A stretch of 56,990 nt of DNA from Roseofilum acuticapitatum BLCC-M154 (GTDB lineage: Bacteria; Cyanobacteriota; Cyanobacteriia; Cyanobacteriales; Desertifilaceae): positions 1 to 56,990 of the forward strand of contig NZ_JAQOSP010000148.1 in the NCBI RefSeq assembly GCF_030068475.1, read 5' to 3'. Positions 17,622-26,646 of the stretch are shown one piece after another. A program made the translations under genes and the position numbers. The notes beneath the pieces were generated by a model, which was not told the origin of the DNA, made no database searches, and worked only from the letters and a program-made list of their open reading frames with translations. The first letter of the stretch is position 1. Each line of letters starts with the position of its first letter.

Positions 17622-17727
17622 TACTGAGTTCCTAGACCACCAGCTTTAGATTTTGACCTCCTGCGAATATCTCACTCGCTATAATTCAACAGCCAGCAAG
17701 ATACTCCCCCTATCTCTATTGCTAGTG

Positions 17728-17973
17728 CTATACCTCCAATTTCGACACAAATATATCAGCCAGTTCGCCAATATTATTAGCGCCAGCCAACTCTATACGG
17801 GGAACATTTAACGATAAATCCTCCATCACCATCATGATAATTTCCGCCCGATTCACCGAATCAATCCCTAAATTTTTCAGGCTATCCGTTGGCTTTAGGG
17901 GCACTTCTTCCAATTCTGGAGCCACTTCGCGAGTATACTTTTTAATCAAGTTCAGAATTTTGTTTTTATCCAT
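17728..17973 (-). CDS. Discrete donor acyl carrier protein of the HMGS cassette
   Basis: An 81-residue stand-alone ACP. The phosphopantetheine site is NLGIDSVNRAEI with Ser39. The surrounding residues, MMVMEDLSLNVPRIELAG and the closing NIGELADIFVSKL, resemble donor ACPs of HMGS cassettes (AcpK/CurB type) rather than fatty-acid AcpP, whose site reads LGADSLD. It would hold malonyl, be decarboxylated by the Ser-type KS encoded 106 bp downstream on the same strand, and deliver acetyl to the HMGS. It is the first gene of this two-gene unit. Confidence 0.8.
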   Translation of the reverse strand: MDKNKILNLIKKYTREVAPELEEVPLKPTDSLKNLGIDSVNRAEIIMMVMEDLSLNVPRIELAGANNIGELADIFVSKLEV

Positions 17974-18338
17974 AATTTTATCTTAAAGTTTAACCTCGTA
18001 GGATAATCATATCACTTAGTGTCCTTGATATAACAGTTGTATTTTTTGTTAAGGGTAACCAGAATGGATACGGAGCTAAAATGACATCCCATAATACCAT
18101 TAGTAATCTAGCGACCGCATATCAGTTGTGGTCGATGAACCAGAGTTGATATTCTTTCTTGATTGATTGTAATTTTAAGTGTACCATCTTAATTATCAAA
18201 GATAATCTTAAGACACACAAGGTTAAACCCTTTCTACCTTGCTTGTTTCTATACTTTGACTTTTTCCATAGATGGGTATTTGATGGAAGGCTAAATTCAA
18301 AGAAAAACCTATCATAAACAGTAGGATTTGGCAAGATC
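17974..18338. promoter_or_regulatory. Divergent intergenic region between donor-ACP and glycosyltransferase genes
   Basis: This is an AT-rich gap of about 365 bp between two divergent genes, so it should hold both promoters. I could not assign boxes with confidence. The frames within it have no family-like sequence, and no repeat or RNA structure was recognised. Confidence 0.4.
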
Positions 18339-19475
18339 ATGAAAATTGTATTGGTTTGTACAGAAAAGTTGCCTGTACCTTGTGTTCGTGGGGGTGCGAT
18401 TCAAACCTATATTGATGGCATTTTACCTTACTTAAGTAAAGAACACGACGTTACAGTTTTCTCAGTAACCGATCCGAATTTGCAAGACCAAGAAATTCGT
18501 AATGGTATTCGGTATCAACGAGCAACACCAGGAAATTCTGATGCTTATTATCAAGAAGTCGCTAATTTTGTAGCCCAAGAATCTTTTGATTGGGTTATTT
18601 TCTATAACCGACCTAAATATTTACCCATGGTGGCTGATGCCGCGCCCCACAGTCGTTTTCTTCTGAGTATGCATAATGAGATGTTTCATGCTAAGAAAAT
18701 TACTCCTGAACTGGCTCATCGCTGTCTAGATCGGGTGGATGGTGTGGTTACCGTGAGCCAGTTTATTGCTGATGGAATCGCGGATTTATTTCCAGGCTAT
18801 GAGCATAAACTCAAACCTGTTTATGCGGGAGTCGATCTAGAACGCTTTCAGCCTCGATGGGCATCAGGCGTACAAGAACGTCGAGCAAGCTTATTAGCCC
18901 AACAGGGTTTAGAAGACCGAAAAGTGGTTCTTTATGTTGGGCGTTTGACGGACAAAAAAGGGCCCCATATTTTACTCAGTGCTTTTCCTGATGTTCTGAA
19001 ACAGCATCCTTCGGCTATTCTATTATTGGTGGGTAGTAAGTGGTACGGAAAAAATGAAGAAAATGAATATGTTCTTACTCTGAAGAAACAAGCACAAAAA
19101 TTAGGGGATGCGGTACGTTTAACGGGCTTTATTTCACCCGATCGAATTCAAGATTATTTTCTGTTAGGTGATATTTTTGTTTGTGCTTCTCAGTGGCAAG
19201 AACCTTTAGCTCGTGTTCATTATGAAGCTATGGCTACTGGGTTATGTATTCTGACCACAGTCCGGGGAGGAAATGCAGAAGTGATTATTCCTGAAAAAAA
19301 TGGCTTACTCATTAGAGATTATGAAAATCCAACCGCATTTGCCCAACCCATGAATTATCTTTTATCTAATCTCGATTTAGCGGAAGATATGGGACGAAAT
19401 GGCCGACACTTAAGTGAGATGAACTATAGTTGGTCTCGCGTGGCTTCAGATATTTTAAGTATTTTAGAGCGCTAG
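18339..19475 (+). CDS. Glycosyltransferase family 4 (CotSA-like)
   Basis: A GT-B fold retaining glycosyltransferase. The N-terminal domain opens MKIVLVCTEKLPVPCVRGGA, the glycine-rich acceptor-side loop. The C-terminal domain carries the donor-binding VLYVGRLTDKKGPHILLSAF. The GT4 E-x7-E region reads EPLARVHYEAMATGLCILTT, with the expected acidic residues. It is about 378 residues, with no signal or membrane segment. It is divergent from the donor ACP/KS pair and could glycosylate a cell-surface polymer or the cluster product; neither is proven. Confidence 0.88.
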   Translation: MKIVLVCTEKLPVPCVRGGAIQTYIDGILPYLSKEHDVTVFSVTDPNLQDQEIRNGIRYQRATPGNSDAYYQEVANFVAQESFDWVIFYNRPKYLPMVADAAPHSRFLLSMHNEMFHAKKITPELAHRCLDRVDGVVTVSQFIADGIADLFPGYEHKLKPVYAGVDLERFQPRWASGVQERRASLLAQQGLEDRKVVLYVGRLTDKKGPHILLSAFPDVLKQHPSAILLLVGSKWYGKNEENEYVLTLKKQAQKLGDAVRLTGFISPDRIQDYFLLGDIFVCASQWQEPLARVHYEAMATGLCILTTVRGGNAEVIIPEKNGLLIRDYENPTAFAQPMNYLLSNLDLAEDMGRNGRHLSEMNYSWSRVASDILSILER

Positions 19476-19531
19476 TGTTATGGGTTGAACGGCAGTGAAA
19501 CCCAACCTACGGTTTGAAACTGGCAAAGTTA

Positions 19532-19560
19532 GTAGGGGTGAAAAATATGCAAGCCCCTAC
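19532..19560 (+). terminator. Possible transcription end between convergent genes
   Basis: A 7-bp stem GTAGGGG/CCCCTAC (19532-19538 and 19554-19560) with a 15-nt loop is followed by TTTTTT at about 19575. It lies between the convergent glycosyltransferase and small LamG genes. The preceding GGTTGAACGGCAGTGAAACC stretch looks like a common cyanobacterial intergenic repeat. The distance from stem to T-run is long, so the call is tentative. Confidence 0.3.
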
Positions 19561-19598
19561 AGATACTGCCATTGTTTTTTATCGGTTGGACGAAACAG

Positions 19599-20732
19599 CT
19601 ATATCTTGGAGAGAGCTTTTCCCCAATTTCTATACCAATCCTGAAGCCAACCGTTTTTCTTCTTGCGGTTCTTTTTACGTTTCTTGTTTTTATCCTTGGT
19701 TTTGCTTGATTTTTCATAGAGAAAATCGGGTTTACCTCCAAATTTGTCTTTGCTGCGTAAAAGAATAATTCTGTCTATGCCTTTGGGGACTTTAATCTTG
19801 GTTTGTCGTTGACTTTTGGATTTAGATTTCTTGGGTTTGGCTTGAGATGAAGAGGTGGGAACAAAGGGGAGTTGGGAGGAGGGGGAGAGTTTCCAGGTTG
19901 CTCCATAAATTTGACCAGGGTTGCTGCTATTGGAGGTGCGATCGCCTCCTAAGTCTCCCGATCCATCATTGAGGGGCCAGTATCCCACTAACCCTGGTTC
20001 ATCTCCAGCTAGACGGTGAAACCGATGCTTGCGGATCTCTTTAGAGGTTCGTACTGCACTCCAGAGACGCACTTCACTCATTTCTCCGTGCAATCGAGTT
20101 TGGCCAAATAAGCGCCCCATTTGCAAGGGAACCTCTGTGTTGGGATAAAGTTGTTCCGATAGGGGTTGACTCCCTTGAGACTTTCCATCGAGGTAGAGGA
20201 TAGCTTGTTGATTGTCAATAACTAAGGCTAGATGATGATAGTGGCGATCGCTTAAATTAATCGTAGGCTCCCAAACTACAGGCTCTTTAGCAAACAGAAA
20301 TCTAATTTGTTCTTGATGACTCTTCAGTTTCAGGTAGAGCAATCCATAGCTATAATTATACTGTCGCGAACCTCGACCTACGATATAGTATCGAGTACCG
20401 GGTTTGACTTCCCTGAGCTTGATCCAGACTTCAATTGTGAGAGCTTGGCTTAAATTAAAACACTCTGCAATGCCACAATCAACATAATCATCTTTACCAT
20501 CAAATTCTAAGACCGCTTCCTCCAAATCCTGAACAGTTTCAACTAACTTCGGACTCTTCTCTTCTGAAGAGAGGGCTTCCTTTAAGGGTTGAACGATGTG
20601 AAAGGAACGGACTCCAGGTAATTGATGACCATTGTTTATTTGAATCTCATCATTGCCTTGAAGAGCGCTCTCCTTTTCTAGATCGTGCTTAATAAGATTG
20701 GGGTTGGGGTTGGCAGAAAGGTTCTCAGTCAT
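19599..20732 (-). CDS. Single-LamG protein with lysine-rich module-A-like tail
   Basis: About 75 Ser/Glu-rich N-terminal residues are followed by one LamG/concanavalin-like lectin domain (about 88-290), with the start LEFDGKDDYVDCG and the end EPGLVGYWPLNDGSGD then GATW. A lysine-rich spacer leads to a C-terminal segment with DRIILLRSKDKFGGKPDFLY and KKKNGWLQDWYRNWGKALSK. This is the same pattern as the end of the giant LamG protein and the small 93-residue protein upstream, but lacks their central helical part. No Sec signal peptide is present, so if the lectin acts outside the cell it uses another route. It is last in the block, 83 bp after the giant gene. Confidence 0.75.
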   Translation of the reverse strand: MTENLSANPNPNLIKHDLEKESALQGNDEIQINNGHQLPGVRSFHIVQPLKEALSSEEKSPKLVETVQDLEEAVLEFDGKDDYVDCGIAECFNLSQALTIEVWIKLREVKPGTRYYIVGRGSRQYNYSYGLLYLKLKSHQEQIRFLFAKEPVVWEPTINLSDRHYHHLALVIDNQQAILYLDGKSQGSQPLSEQLYPNTEVPLQMGRLFGQTRLHGEMSEVRLWSAVRTSKEIRKHRFHRLAGDEPGLVGYWPLNDGSGDLGGDRTSNSSNPGQIYGATWKLSPSSQLPFVPTSSSQAKPKKSKSKSQRQTKIKVPKGIDRIILLRSKDKFGGKPDFLYEKSSKTKDKNKKRKKNRKKKNGWLQDWYRNWGKALSKI

Positions 20733-20760
20733 AATTGATGAAGTTTATGGTTAGCACTAA

Positions 20761-20794
20761 CCCCTGTAGTCTTGGGTCACCTAGGCTACAGGGG
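20761..20794. terminator. Hairpin between the two LamG genes
   Basis: A perfect 9-bp stem (CCCCTGTAG/CTACAGGGG) with a 16-nt loop falls in the 83-bp gap between the giant and small LamG genes. No T-run follows it on the minus strand, so it may be a processing or stability element rather than a full terminator. Confidence 0.4.
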
Positions 20795-20815
20795 AGAATG
20801 AGAATTACAAGGATT

Positions 20816-23800
20816 TTAGAACAACTTGGATACGCTCTTGCTATAATTTTTGACAAAATCCTTGAGCCAACCATCCTTTTTCTTGCGATTAGAACGCTTG
20901 TGACGTTCAACATAAGTATGAGTTGCTTCATCCTGACGCTTCGCCAGTTCCCTTACATACTTCTCGTAGGGAGAGAGGAATTTCGAGTGCTTTTTCCGTT
21001 TCTTCTTCCCTTTCTTCTTCCCTTTCTTAGATTTAGAGGACTTGCCATAGAGGGTATCGGGTCGTCCACCAAAATCTTCATCACTCTTGAGAACTGTAAT
21101 ACTGGTTACAGACTTATCCAGAGGAACCCCTTTCTTGGAGGCAGATTCGGGTTCTTGGGGGATATCTGGTGAGGCATCAGTATCTTCATCAGCAACTGAG
21201 AGTTCTAAATCTGTCGTTTGCCAAGTTGCGCCATTGATTACGCCAGGTTGTGTATTACCGGTGCGATCGGCGATCGCATCTCCCTTGCCCTCATCCAAAG
21301 GCCAATAGGCAACTAACCCCGGTTCATCCCCGGTCAAACGGTAGTCTATCGCTTCTTGAATTTCATCAGCCGTTAATGCCCTATCCCAAATCCGAACATC
21401 ACTCAGTTCACCCGCAAAATACTTATCACCATTGCGATTTCGACCCAAAACATAATCCTTAAACACAGTGTTCATCGCATCAATGGCTTTTGAATTTTGT
21501 GGTTCCCCATTCAGATAAGTTTGCACAGCCGTGCCATCATACGTCACCACCAGATGCTGCCATTCTTGATTCACCTTAGCAATGCGAACCTGAATATCAT
21601 CGTGATAAAAGCGATAAAATCCGCCCATGGCATCAATCTGGCATGAAGCAGTCTCAGTTGGATCGTTCGAGCTACTGAGCAGGCCAGCATAGTTAGATTG
21701 CTTTTGGCTCGCTTTGGCCCACAGTTCCACAGAAAATGCCGAAGTTTCCCACTCAGCATTGGGGATGGCAACAGAGTCATCTATGCCATCAAACATCAGA
21801 GAAGCAGGGGATAGAGCCATTGTTGGCGCTGGAGAGAGTTGTAAACCGGAACTTTCCCAAGTGGCACCATTAATTGTACCGTCATGTCCCTGATTACTTC
21901 GGTCTGTTCCTGTTGTCCCTTGTCCTTCATTAAGTGGCCAATATCCCACTAATCCTGGCTCATTCCCCATTAAACGACAGTGCATGTCGTTTTGAATCTC
22001 TGCTGCTGTTCTGGCAGAGTCCCATACCCGTACTTCCGTAATGAAGCCTTGGAAACATTGACTGGCGTTACTAGCACTGCAACCAATATGAAAGGGGAGT
22101 TTCGTACTACCCATAGTGGATTGTCCTGAATAGATACCTGAATAGATATATTCAGTTCCATTTTTGTAGAACTTGATTTGTTTATCTGCACTGTAAACCA
22201 CAGCGATATGTTGCCATTGGTTAATGTCTGCGTCTACAGGATTCCAAGCTCCTTGTCCATGGGAAACACGGAATTGACCGCCATTTGTGCCCACAAATCG
22301 ATCCCAACCCCCATCATCGGTAGAGAAGATCATATCCCAATGGTTTATGTTGCGGGTTGGTTTAACCCAGGCTTCCCAGGTGGTGGCAGGTAAGGCACTG
22401 GGTTGAGTGTCTAGAGTGGTTGCAATGTAGTCGTTTTCTCCATCGAACATGAGGACAGATTGCTCAGAACTCGGTTCTTCTGCGGTAGTTTCTGGTTCTG
22501 AAGGTTCCTCCATCTCTTCAGCAGTATTTTCAGGCTCTGGAGCTGGAGTTAAGCTTAAATCTGAAGTCCCCCAAGTTCCACCATGAATCGTTCCTGCACT
22601 ACCATTGCTCGTATTATCCTCTGCGGTCGTTCCCGTTCCTTCATTCAGAGGCCAATACCCAATCAACCCTTCTTCATCTCCAGCCAAGCGCTGGTTCATA
22701 CTGGCTTTAATCTCCTCTGGAGTGCGGACTCGATTCCACATCCGCACTTCTGCCATTTCTCCTTTGAACAGATTGCCCAATGCATCTGCTTGTGAACCTA
22801 AACGCACGGGCAATTTCGTCACTGTTCCTACCCGACTAGGAGTAGCCGTATTATCGACCTCCCCATTGATATAGAGCTTGGCTCCATTCGCTTCATTTTT
22901 AAAAGTTACCGCCACATGCTGCCAAGTGCCTGTTGTTAAGGGAGTTTGACTTGTGAATGCAATTCCTTTGTTAATGAATCGCAGGTTTTGCGGGTAGGTA
23001 TCAAAGGTAAAGCCTTCACTTTTACCACCAATATTTTTGTCTACAATCCGCTTACCTAAGACTTCCGGTTTAATCCAAGCTTCAATGGTGAAGTTGTCCG
23101 TTAGGTCTAGAGTTGGATTGGTGGGAATATCTACATAGTCATCGACCCCATCGAACGTGAGAATGGTTGTCTGTGTTGAGGGAGTTTCTGAAGGTTCTAC
23201 CGTTGGCGCTGGAGAGAGGTCTAAACCGGAAGTTTCCCAAGTGGCTCCCTGAATTGTACCGTTATGATTGTTACCGCTCTTATCAGTTACGGTTGTTCCA
23301 GTTCCTTCATCTAAGGGCCAGTAGCTGACTAATCCCGGTTCCGTACCCGTTAAGCGAGTGGACATGGTGTCTTTAATTTCTGTCCCACTCAATTCCCGAT
23401 CCCAGACTCGCACATCACTCAGGCTGCCATGGTAAAATCCATAGCCACTGCCTAATTTAACTTCTCCGGCTTTGGGAATGGAGAGGGTTTTGTTACTCCC
23501 TTCACACCAGGAGTCTCCATTGAGATAGATGGCCATTTTTCCGGTGTTTGCATTGAGAGTGAATGCCCAATTAGTCCATTTATCCTTGAAATCAGTTGCT
23601 TGTGCTGCTTTGTTAATCCGATTGTATGTATTGCCATCGGAACCACAATCAAAGTAAATGTTGCTATTTGACCAAGGTAAATGGATGTTGACTGTATATA
23701 CAATTTTGCCCTTTGAGGGGTCAAAGTTTGGAGTGGGATAGGCAAAGAAGACGGAGCATTGTTTGGGGAGGGAAGAGCCTCCTTTAGCCCAGAAACTAAT

Positions 23801-26566
23801 GGTGATTTCTTTGCCTTCAGGGATACTCTCGATGGGTAAGCTGACATAATCATCGACTCCATCGAACATGAGGGCTGATGGTTCAGAAGGTGTTTCCTCT
23901 TGAATTGGAGTAGGTTGCATCAAGTCGAGATTTTCTTCTGTCCAAGTGGCTCCATTAATTGTGCCATCATGTCCATGATTACTTTGGTCTGTTCCTGTTG
24001 TTCCATTACCCTCATTGAGCGGCCAATAGCCCACTAATCCCGGTTCATTTCCGGTCAAACGACGGTGCATGTCGTTTTGAATGTCGGCTGCTGTTCTGGC
24101 ACTGTCCCAAACCCGCACTTCGGTAATGTAGCCTTGGAAATATTGATCTCCAATTCCGGCACTGCGACCGATATGAAGGGGCAGCTTGGTGCTACCGATG
24201 GATGATTGTCCTGAATAAACGTATTCGGTTCCATTTTTGTAGAACTTGATTTGTTTATCGGCACTGTAGACTACGGCGATATGTTGCCATTGGTTGATGT
24301 CAGCGTTTACAGGATTCCAAGCTTCTTTGCCGTGGGAAACGCGGAATTGACCGCCATTTACACCCACAAATCGATCCCAACCCCCATCATCGGTGGAGAG
24401 GATCATATCCCAGTGGTTGATGTTGCGGGTGGGTTTAACCCAGGCTTCCCAAGTGGTTGCGGGTAGGGCGCTTGGTTGTGCGTCTAGAGTGGTGGCAATA
24501 TGGTCATCTTCTCCATCAAACATGAGCGATGAGAGATCAGATGCCTGTTCGGTTTCTGCTTCTGTTGATTCTTTTGAGCTGCTCTTTTGGGAAGTCAGGG
24601 GTAACTCTGAGGTTGTCCAAGTGGCTCCATGAATTGTGCCTTCATGATCCTGAGTCGTTTGGTCTTTGACTGTTCTACCTTCTCCTTCATTCAGGGGGAA
24701 GTAGGCTACTAATCCTGGCTCATCTCCTACCAGGCGATCGCCCATTGCCCCTTGAATCTCCTCGGCTGTTCGCGCTCTATCCCAAATTCGGACTTCACTG
24801 AGTTGACCCGCAAAATAAGTATTATTACTACGGTTTCTACCCAGCTTATACAGCTTAAACACGGTTGACATAGAATCAATCGCTTTTGTATTTTGCTCTT
24901 CCCCATTCAGATAGGTTTTTACCGTTGCTCCATCATAAGTAACCGCCAGATGTTGCCATTCTTGCTCTAGCTTGCCAATTTGAACTTGAACACTATGCAG
25001 CAACCGGTAATATCCTCCCCCCACATCAATTTGGAATGAACCCCTCTGTGTATTATTAGCGTTACTGATTACACTGGCATAACCGGGTTGTGCTTTACTG
25101 GCTTTAGCCCACAGTTCTACAGAAAAAGCTGAGGCTTCCCACTCAGAAATGGGAATTTGAACATAGTTATTTCTGCCATTGAACATGAGGACAGATTGCT
25201 CTGAAGTCTGTTCAGTTTCAGGAGCAGAAGGTTGTATGAAATCGATATTTTCCTGTGTCCAGGTTGCTCCATTAAGGGTTCCGGGGTTGCCTTTGCCGGT
25301 TTTATCTTCTGCGCTTGTGCCACTTTCTTGATCTAATGGCCAGTAAGCGACTAATCCCGGTTCATCTCCCTTGAGTCTTTGGTGCATCGATTCTTGGATC
25401 TCTTCTGGGGAGCGGGCCTTATCCCAGAGACGCACTTCGGCGATTTTGCCGTTGAAGAAAAAGCCCGGATTGCCTTCGGTTATTCCTGCGCCAATCCGCA
25501 GAGGATGTTGGCTGTTAATCAGAATTTTGGATTGGACAGGTTTTCCTGAGAGTTCTCCGTTGATGTAGAGTTTCATGGTGCTGCCGTCGTAGGTGGCGGC
25601 TACATGAGTCCAGGTGTTTAGCTCTACGTTTGCACCATGCAGGCCAACCCATTTCCCATTTCCTGTCCAAAATTGCCATTTGTTGTTGTTTCCAGCATAG
25701 AGGAGATATCCGCCTAATGCTGTGCTGCCTTTTGCCGTGCGACAGGTTACGGGCGATCGCCATTGTCCTTGTCCTCCTTCCACTTTTGCCCAACAGGATA
25801 GGGTAAATTGAGCGGGGTTGAGTTCTGGTTTGTAGGGAACTTCGATATATTGGTTGCTGCCATTAAAACTGGCGACAGATTGAGGAATTTGTCGATCAGT
25901 CGGTGCTGGGGTGATAAACTCAAGATTTTCCTGTGTCCAAGTGGCTCCATAAATTGTCCCTTGGTTACCATTACTGGTTTTATCTCCTGCTGTCGTTCCA
26001 CTGCCTTCATCCAGGGGCCAATAGGCAACCAGTCCAGGTTCATGCCCGTTAAGGCGTTGACCCATACAATTTTTGATTTCTTCTGGCGATCGCACCTGAT
26101 TCCAAACTCGAATATCAGCCATTTGACCCTTAAAATGACGGCCGTTAGCTTCATCTAACGTCCGAGCTACATACAACGGAGTCTTATGAACAACCAAGGC
26201 TCCTCCTGTAGGGCCCTCAGCTTGCAAATCTCCATTAATATAAGTTTTAGCTGTTGTGCCATCATTGGTAATGGCCAAATGATTCCACTGATCCCATTTT
26301 AGAGAACCATTAGGGGTATTGGGTGGGCCAGCATTAGTGCTTTGACCCACATGGAAACGGTGGTGTACATATCCAGCATTATGAATCCAGATATGGTAAT
26401 TTCGACCCGGTTTACCTATAATCCCTTTCCACTCTTCGTTGGGTTGTCCATTCGGTTTAATCCATATTTCTACGGTATAGGATGAAACTTGTAAGCTGGG
26501 ACTGTCACCAACAGTCATATAATCATCTGCGCCATCGAAAGTTAGTACATATTGTAAGTTGCTCAT
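20816..26566 (-). CDS. Giant protein with eight LamG repeats and C-terminal module A
   Basis: Eight LamG (concanavalin A-like lectin/glucanase fold) repeats of about 200-225 residues run from residue 5 to about 1790. Each opens like LMFDGxDDYV and closes like EPGLVAYWPLDEG then GTIxGATW. Short Pro/Thr/Glu/Ser-rich linkers join them. Repeats 4 and 7 are nearly identical, as are 3 and 8 to a lesser degree, implying internal duplication. The tail (about 1800-1916) has VLKSDEDFGGRPDTLYGK, a lysine cluster and SNRKKKDGWLKDFVKNYSKS, matching the small stand-alone protein at about 29 kb. No signal peptide or membrane segment is present. GAGGAAA precedes the ATG by about 9 bp. A role in binding glycans or extracellular matrix is inferred from the fold. 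Confidence 0.85.
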   Translation of the reverse strand: MSNLQYVLTFDGADDYMTVGDSPSLQVSSYTVEIWIKPNGQPNEEWKGIIGKPGRNYHIWIHNAGYVHHRFHVGQSTNAGPPNTPNGSLKWDQWNHLAITNDGTTAKTYINGDLQAEGPTGGALVVHKTPLYVARTLDEANGRHFKGQMADIRVWNQVRSPEEIKNCMGQRLNGHEPGLVAYWPLDEGSGTTAGDKTSNGNQGTIYGATWTQENLEFITPAPTDRQIPQSVASFNGSNQYIEVPYKPELNPAQFTLSCWAKVEGGQGQWRSPVTCRTAKGSTALGGYLLYAGNNNKWQFWTGNGKWVGLHGANVELNTWTHVAATYDGSTMKLYINGELSGKPVQSKILINSQHPLRIGAGITEGNPGFFFNGKIAEVRLWDKARSPEEIQESMHQRLKGDEPGLVAYWPLDQESGTSAEDKTGKGNPGTLNGATWTQENIDFIQPSAPETEQTSEQSVLMFNGRNNYVQIPISEWEASAFSVELWAKASKAQPGYASVISNANNTQRGSFQIDVGGGYYRLLHSVQVQIGKLEQEWQHLAVTYDGATVKTYLNGEEQNTKAIDSMSTVFKLYKLGRNRSNNTYFAGQLSEVRIWDRARTAEEIQGAMGDRLVGDEPGLVAYFPLNEGEGRTVKDQTTQDHEGTIHGATWTTSELPLTSQKSSSKESTEAETEQASDLSSLMFDGEDDHIATTLDAQPSALPATTWEAWVKPTRNINHWDMILSTDDGGWDRFVGVNGGQFRVSHGKEAWNPVNADINQWQHIAVVYSADKQIKFYKNGTEYVYSGQSSIGSTKLPLHIGRSAGIGDQYFQGYITEVRVWDSARTAADIQNDMHRRLTGNEPGLVGYWPLNEGNGTTGTDQSNHGHDGTINGATWTEENLDLMQPTPIQEETPSEPSALMFDGVDDYVSLPIESIPEGKEITISFWAKGGSSLPKQCSVFFAYPTPNFDPSKGKIVYTVNIHLPWSNSNIYFDCGSDGNTYNRINKAAQATDFKDKWTNWAFTLNANTGKMAIYLNGDSWCEGSNKTLSIPKAGEVKLGSGYGFYHGSLSDVRVWDRELSGTEIKDTMSTRLTGTEPGLVSYWPLDEGTGTTVTDKSGNNHNGTIQGATWETSGLDLSPAPTVEPSETPSTQTTILTFDGVDDYVDIPTNPTLDLTDNFTIEAWIKPEVLGKRIVDKNIGGKSEGFTFDTYPQNLRFINKGIAFTSQTPLTTGTWQHVAVTFKNEANGAKLYINGEVDNTATPSRVGTVTKLPVRLGSQADALGNLFKGEMAEVRMWNRVRTPEEIKASMNQRLAGDEEGLIGYWPLNEGTGTTAEDNTSNGSAGTIHGGTWGTSDLSLTPAPEPENTAEEMEEPSEPETTAEEPSSEQSVLMFDGENDYIATTLDTQPSALPATTWEAWVKPTRNINHWDMIFSTDDGGWDRFVGTNGGQFRVSHGQGAWNPVDADINQWQHIAVVYSADKQIKFYKNGTEYIYSGIYSGQSTMGSTKLPFHIGCSASNASQCFQGFITEVRVWDSARTAAEIQNDMHCRLMGNEPGLVGYWPLNEGQGTTGTDRSNQGHDGTINGATWESSGLQLSPAPTMALSPASLMFDGIDDSVAIPNAEWETSAFSVELWAKASQKQSNYAGLLSSSNDPTETASCQIDAMGGFYRFYHDDIQVRIAKVNQEWQHLVVTYDGTAVQTYLNGEPQNSKAIDAMNTVFKDYVLGRNRNGDKYFAGELSDVRIWDRALTADEIQEAIDYRLTGDEPGLVAYWPLDEGKGDAIADRTGNTQPGVINGATWQTTDLELSVADEDTDASPDIPQEPESASKKGVPLDKSVTSITVLKSDEDFGGRPDTLYGKSSKSKKGKKKGKKKRKKHSKFLSPYEKYVRELAKRQDEATHTYVERHKRSNRKKKDGWLKDFVKNYSKSVSKLF
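21855..22460 (-). repeat. LamG repeat 7, near-copy of repeat 4
   Basis: This coding unit and the one at about 23945-24530 encode nearly the same peptide (PSALPATTWEAWVKPTRNIN and following). Repeat 7 has an inserted IYSG duplication in YIYSGIYSGQS and a few substitutions. The DNA similarity is high across the unit, so it is a recent segmental duplication or gene conversion within the giant LamG gene. Boundaries are approximate. Confidence 0.7.
23945..24530 (-). repeat. LamG repeat 4, near-copy of repeat 7
   Basis: Partner of the unit at about 21855-22460. It encodes the same stretch from the TTLDAQPSALPATTW start to NDMHRRLTGNEPGLVGYWP with few changes. Repeats 5 and 6, which lie between them, are clearly different, so the duplication is not a simple adjacent tandem copy. 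Boundaries are approximate. Confidence 0.7.
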
Positions 26567-26646
26567 AAGGGTTCATTTCCTCTATATTTTAGGTTCAATA
26601 AATGGGATGACTTGGACTGGGGTTGTATGGTAACGGTTCTATCATT

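Noticed and set aside
18122..18340. 72-codon minus-strand frame in the divergent gap at 18 kb
   Set aside because: Low-complexity, AT-rich translation without motifs, and it overlaps the likely promoter of the glycosyltransferase.
19514..19768. 84-codon plus-strand frame after the glycosyltransferase
   Set aside because: It lies mainly antisense to the lysine-rich tail of the small LamG gene and has no family-like sequence.
22178..24466. Plus-strand frames (22178-22393 and 24251-24466) that look similar to each other
   Set aside because: They are the antisense shadows of the duplicated LamG repeats 4 and 7; their similarity reflects the coding duplication on the other strand.
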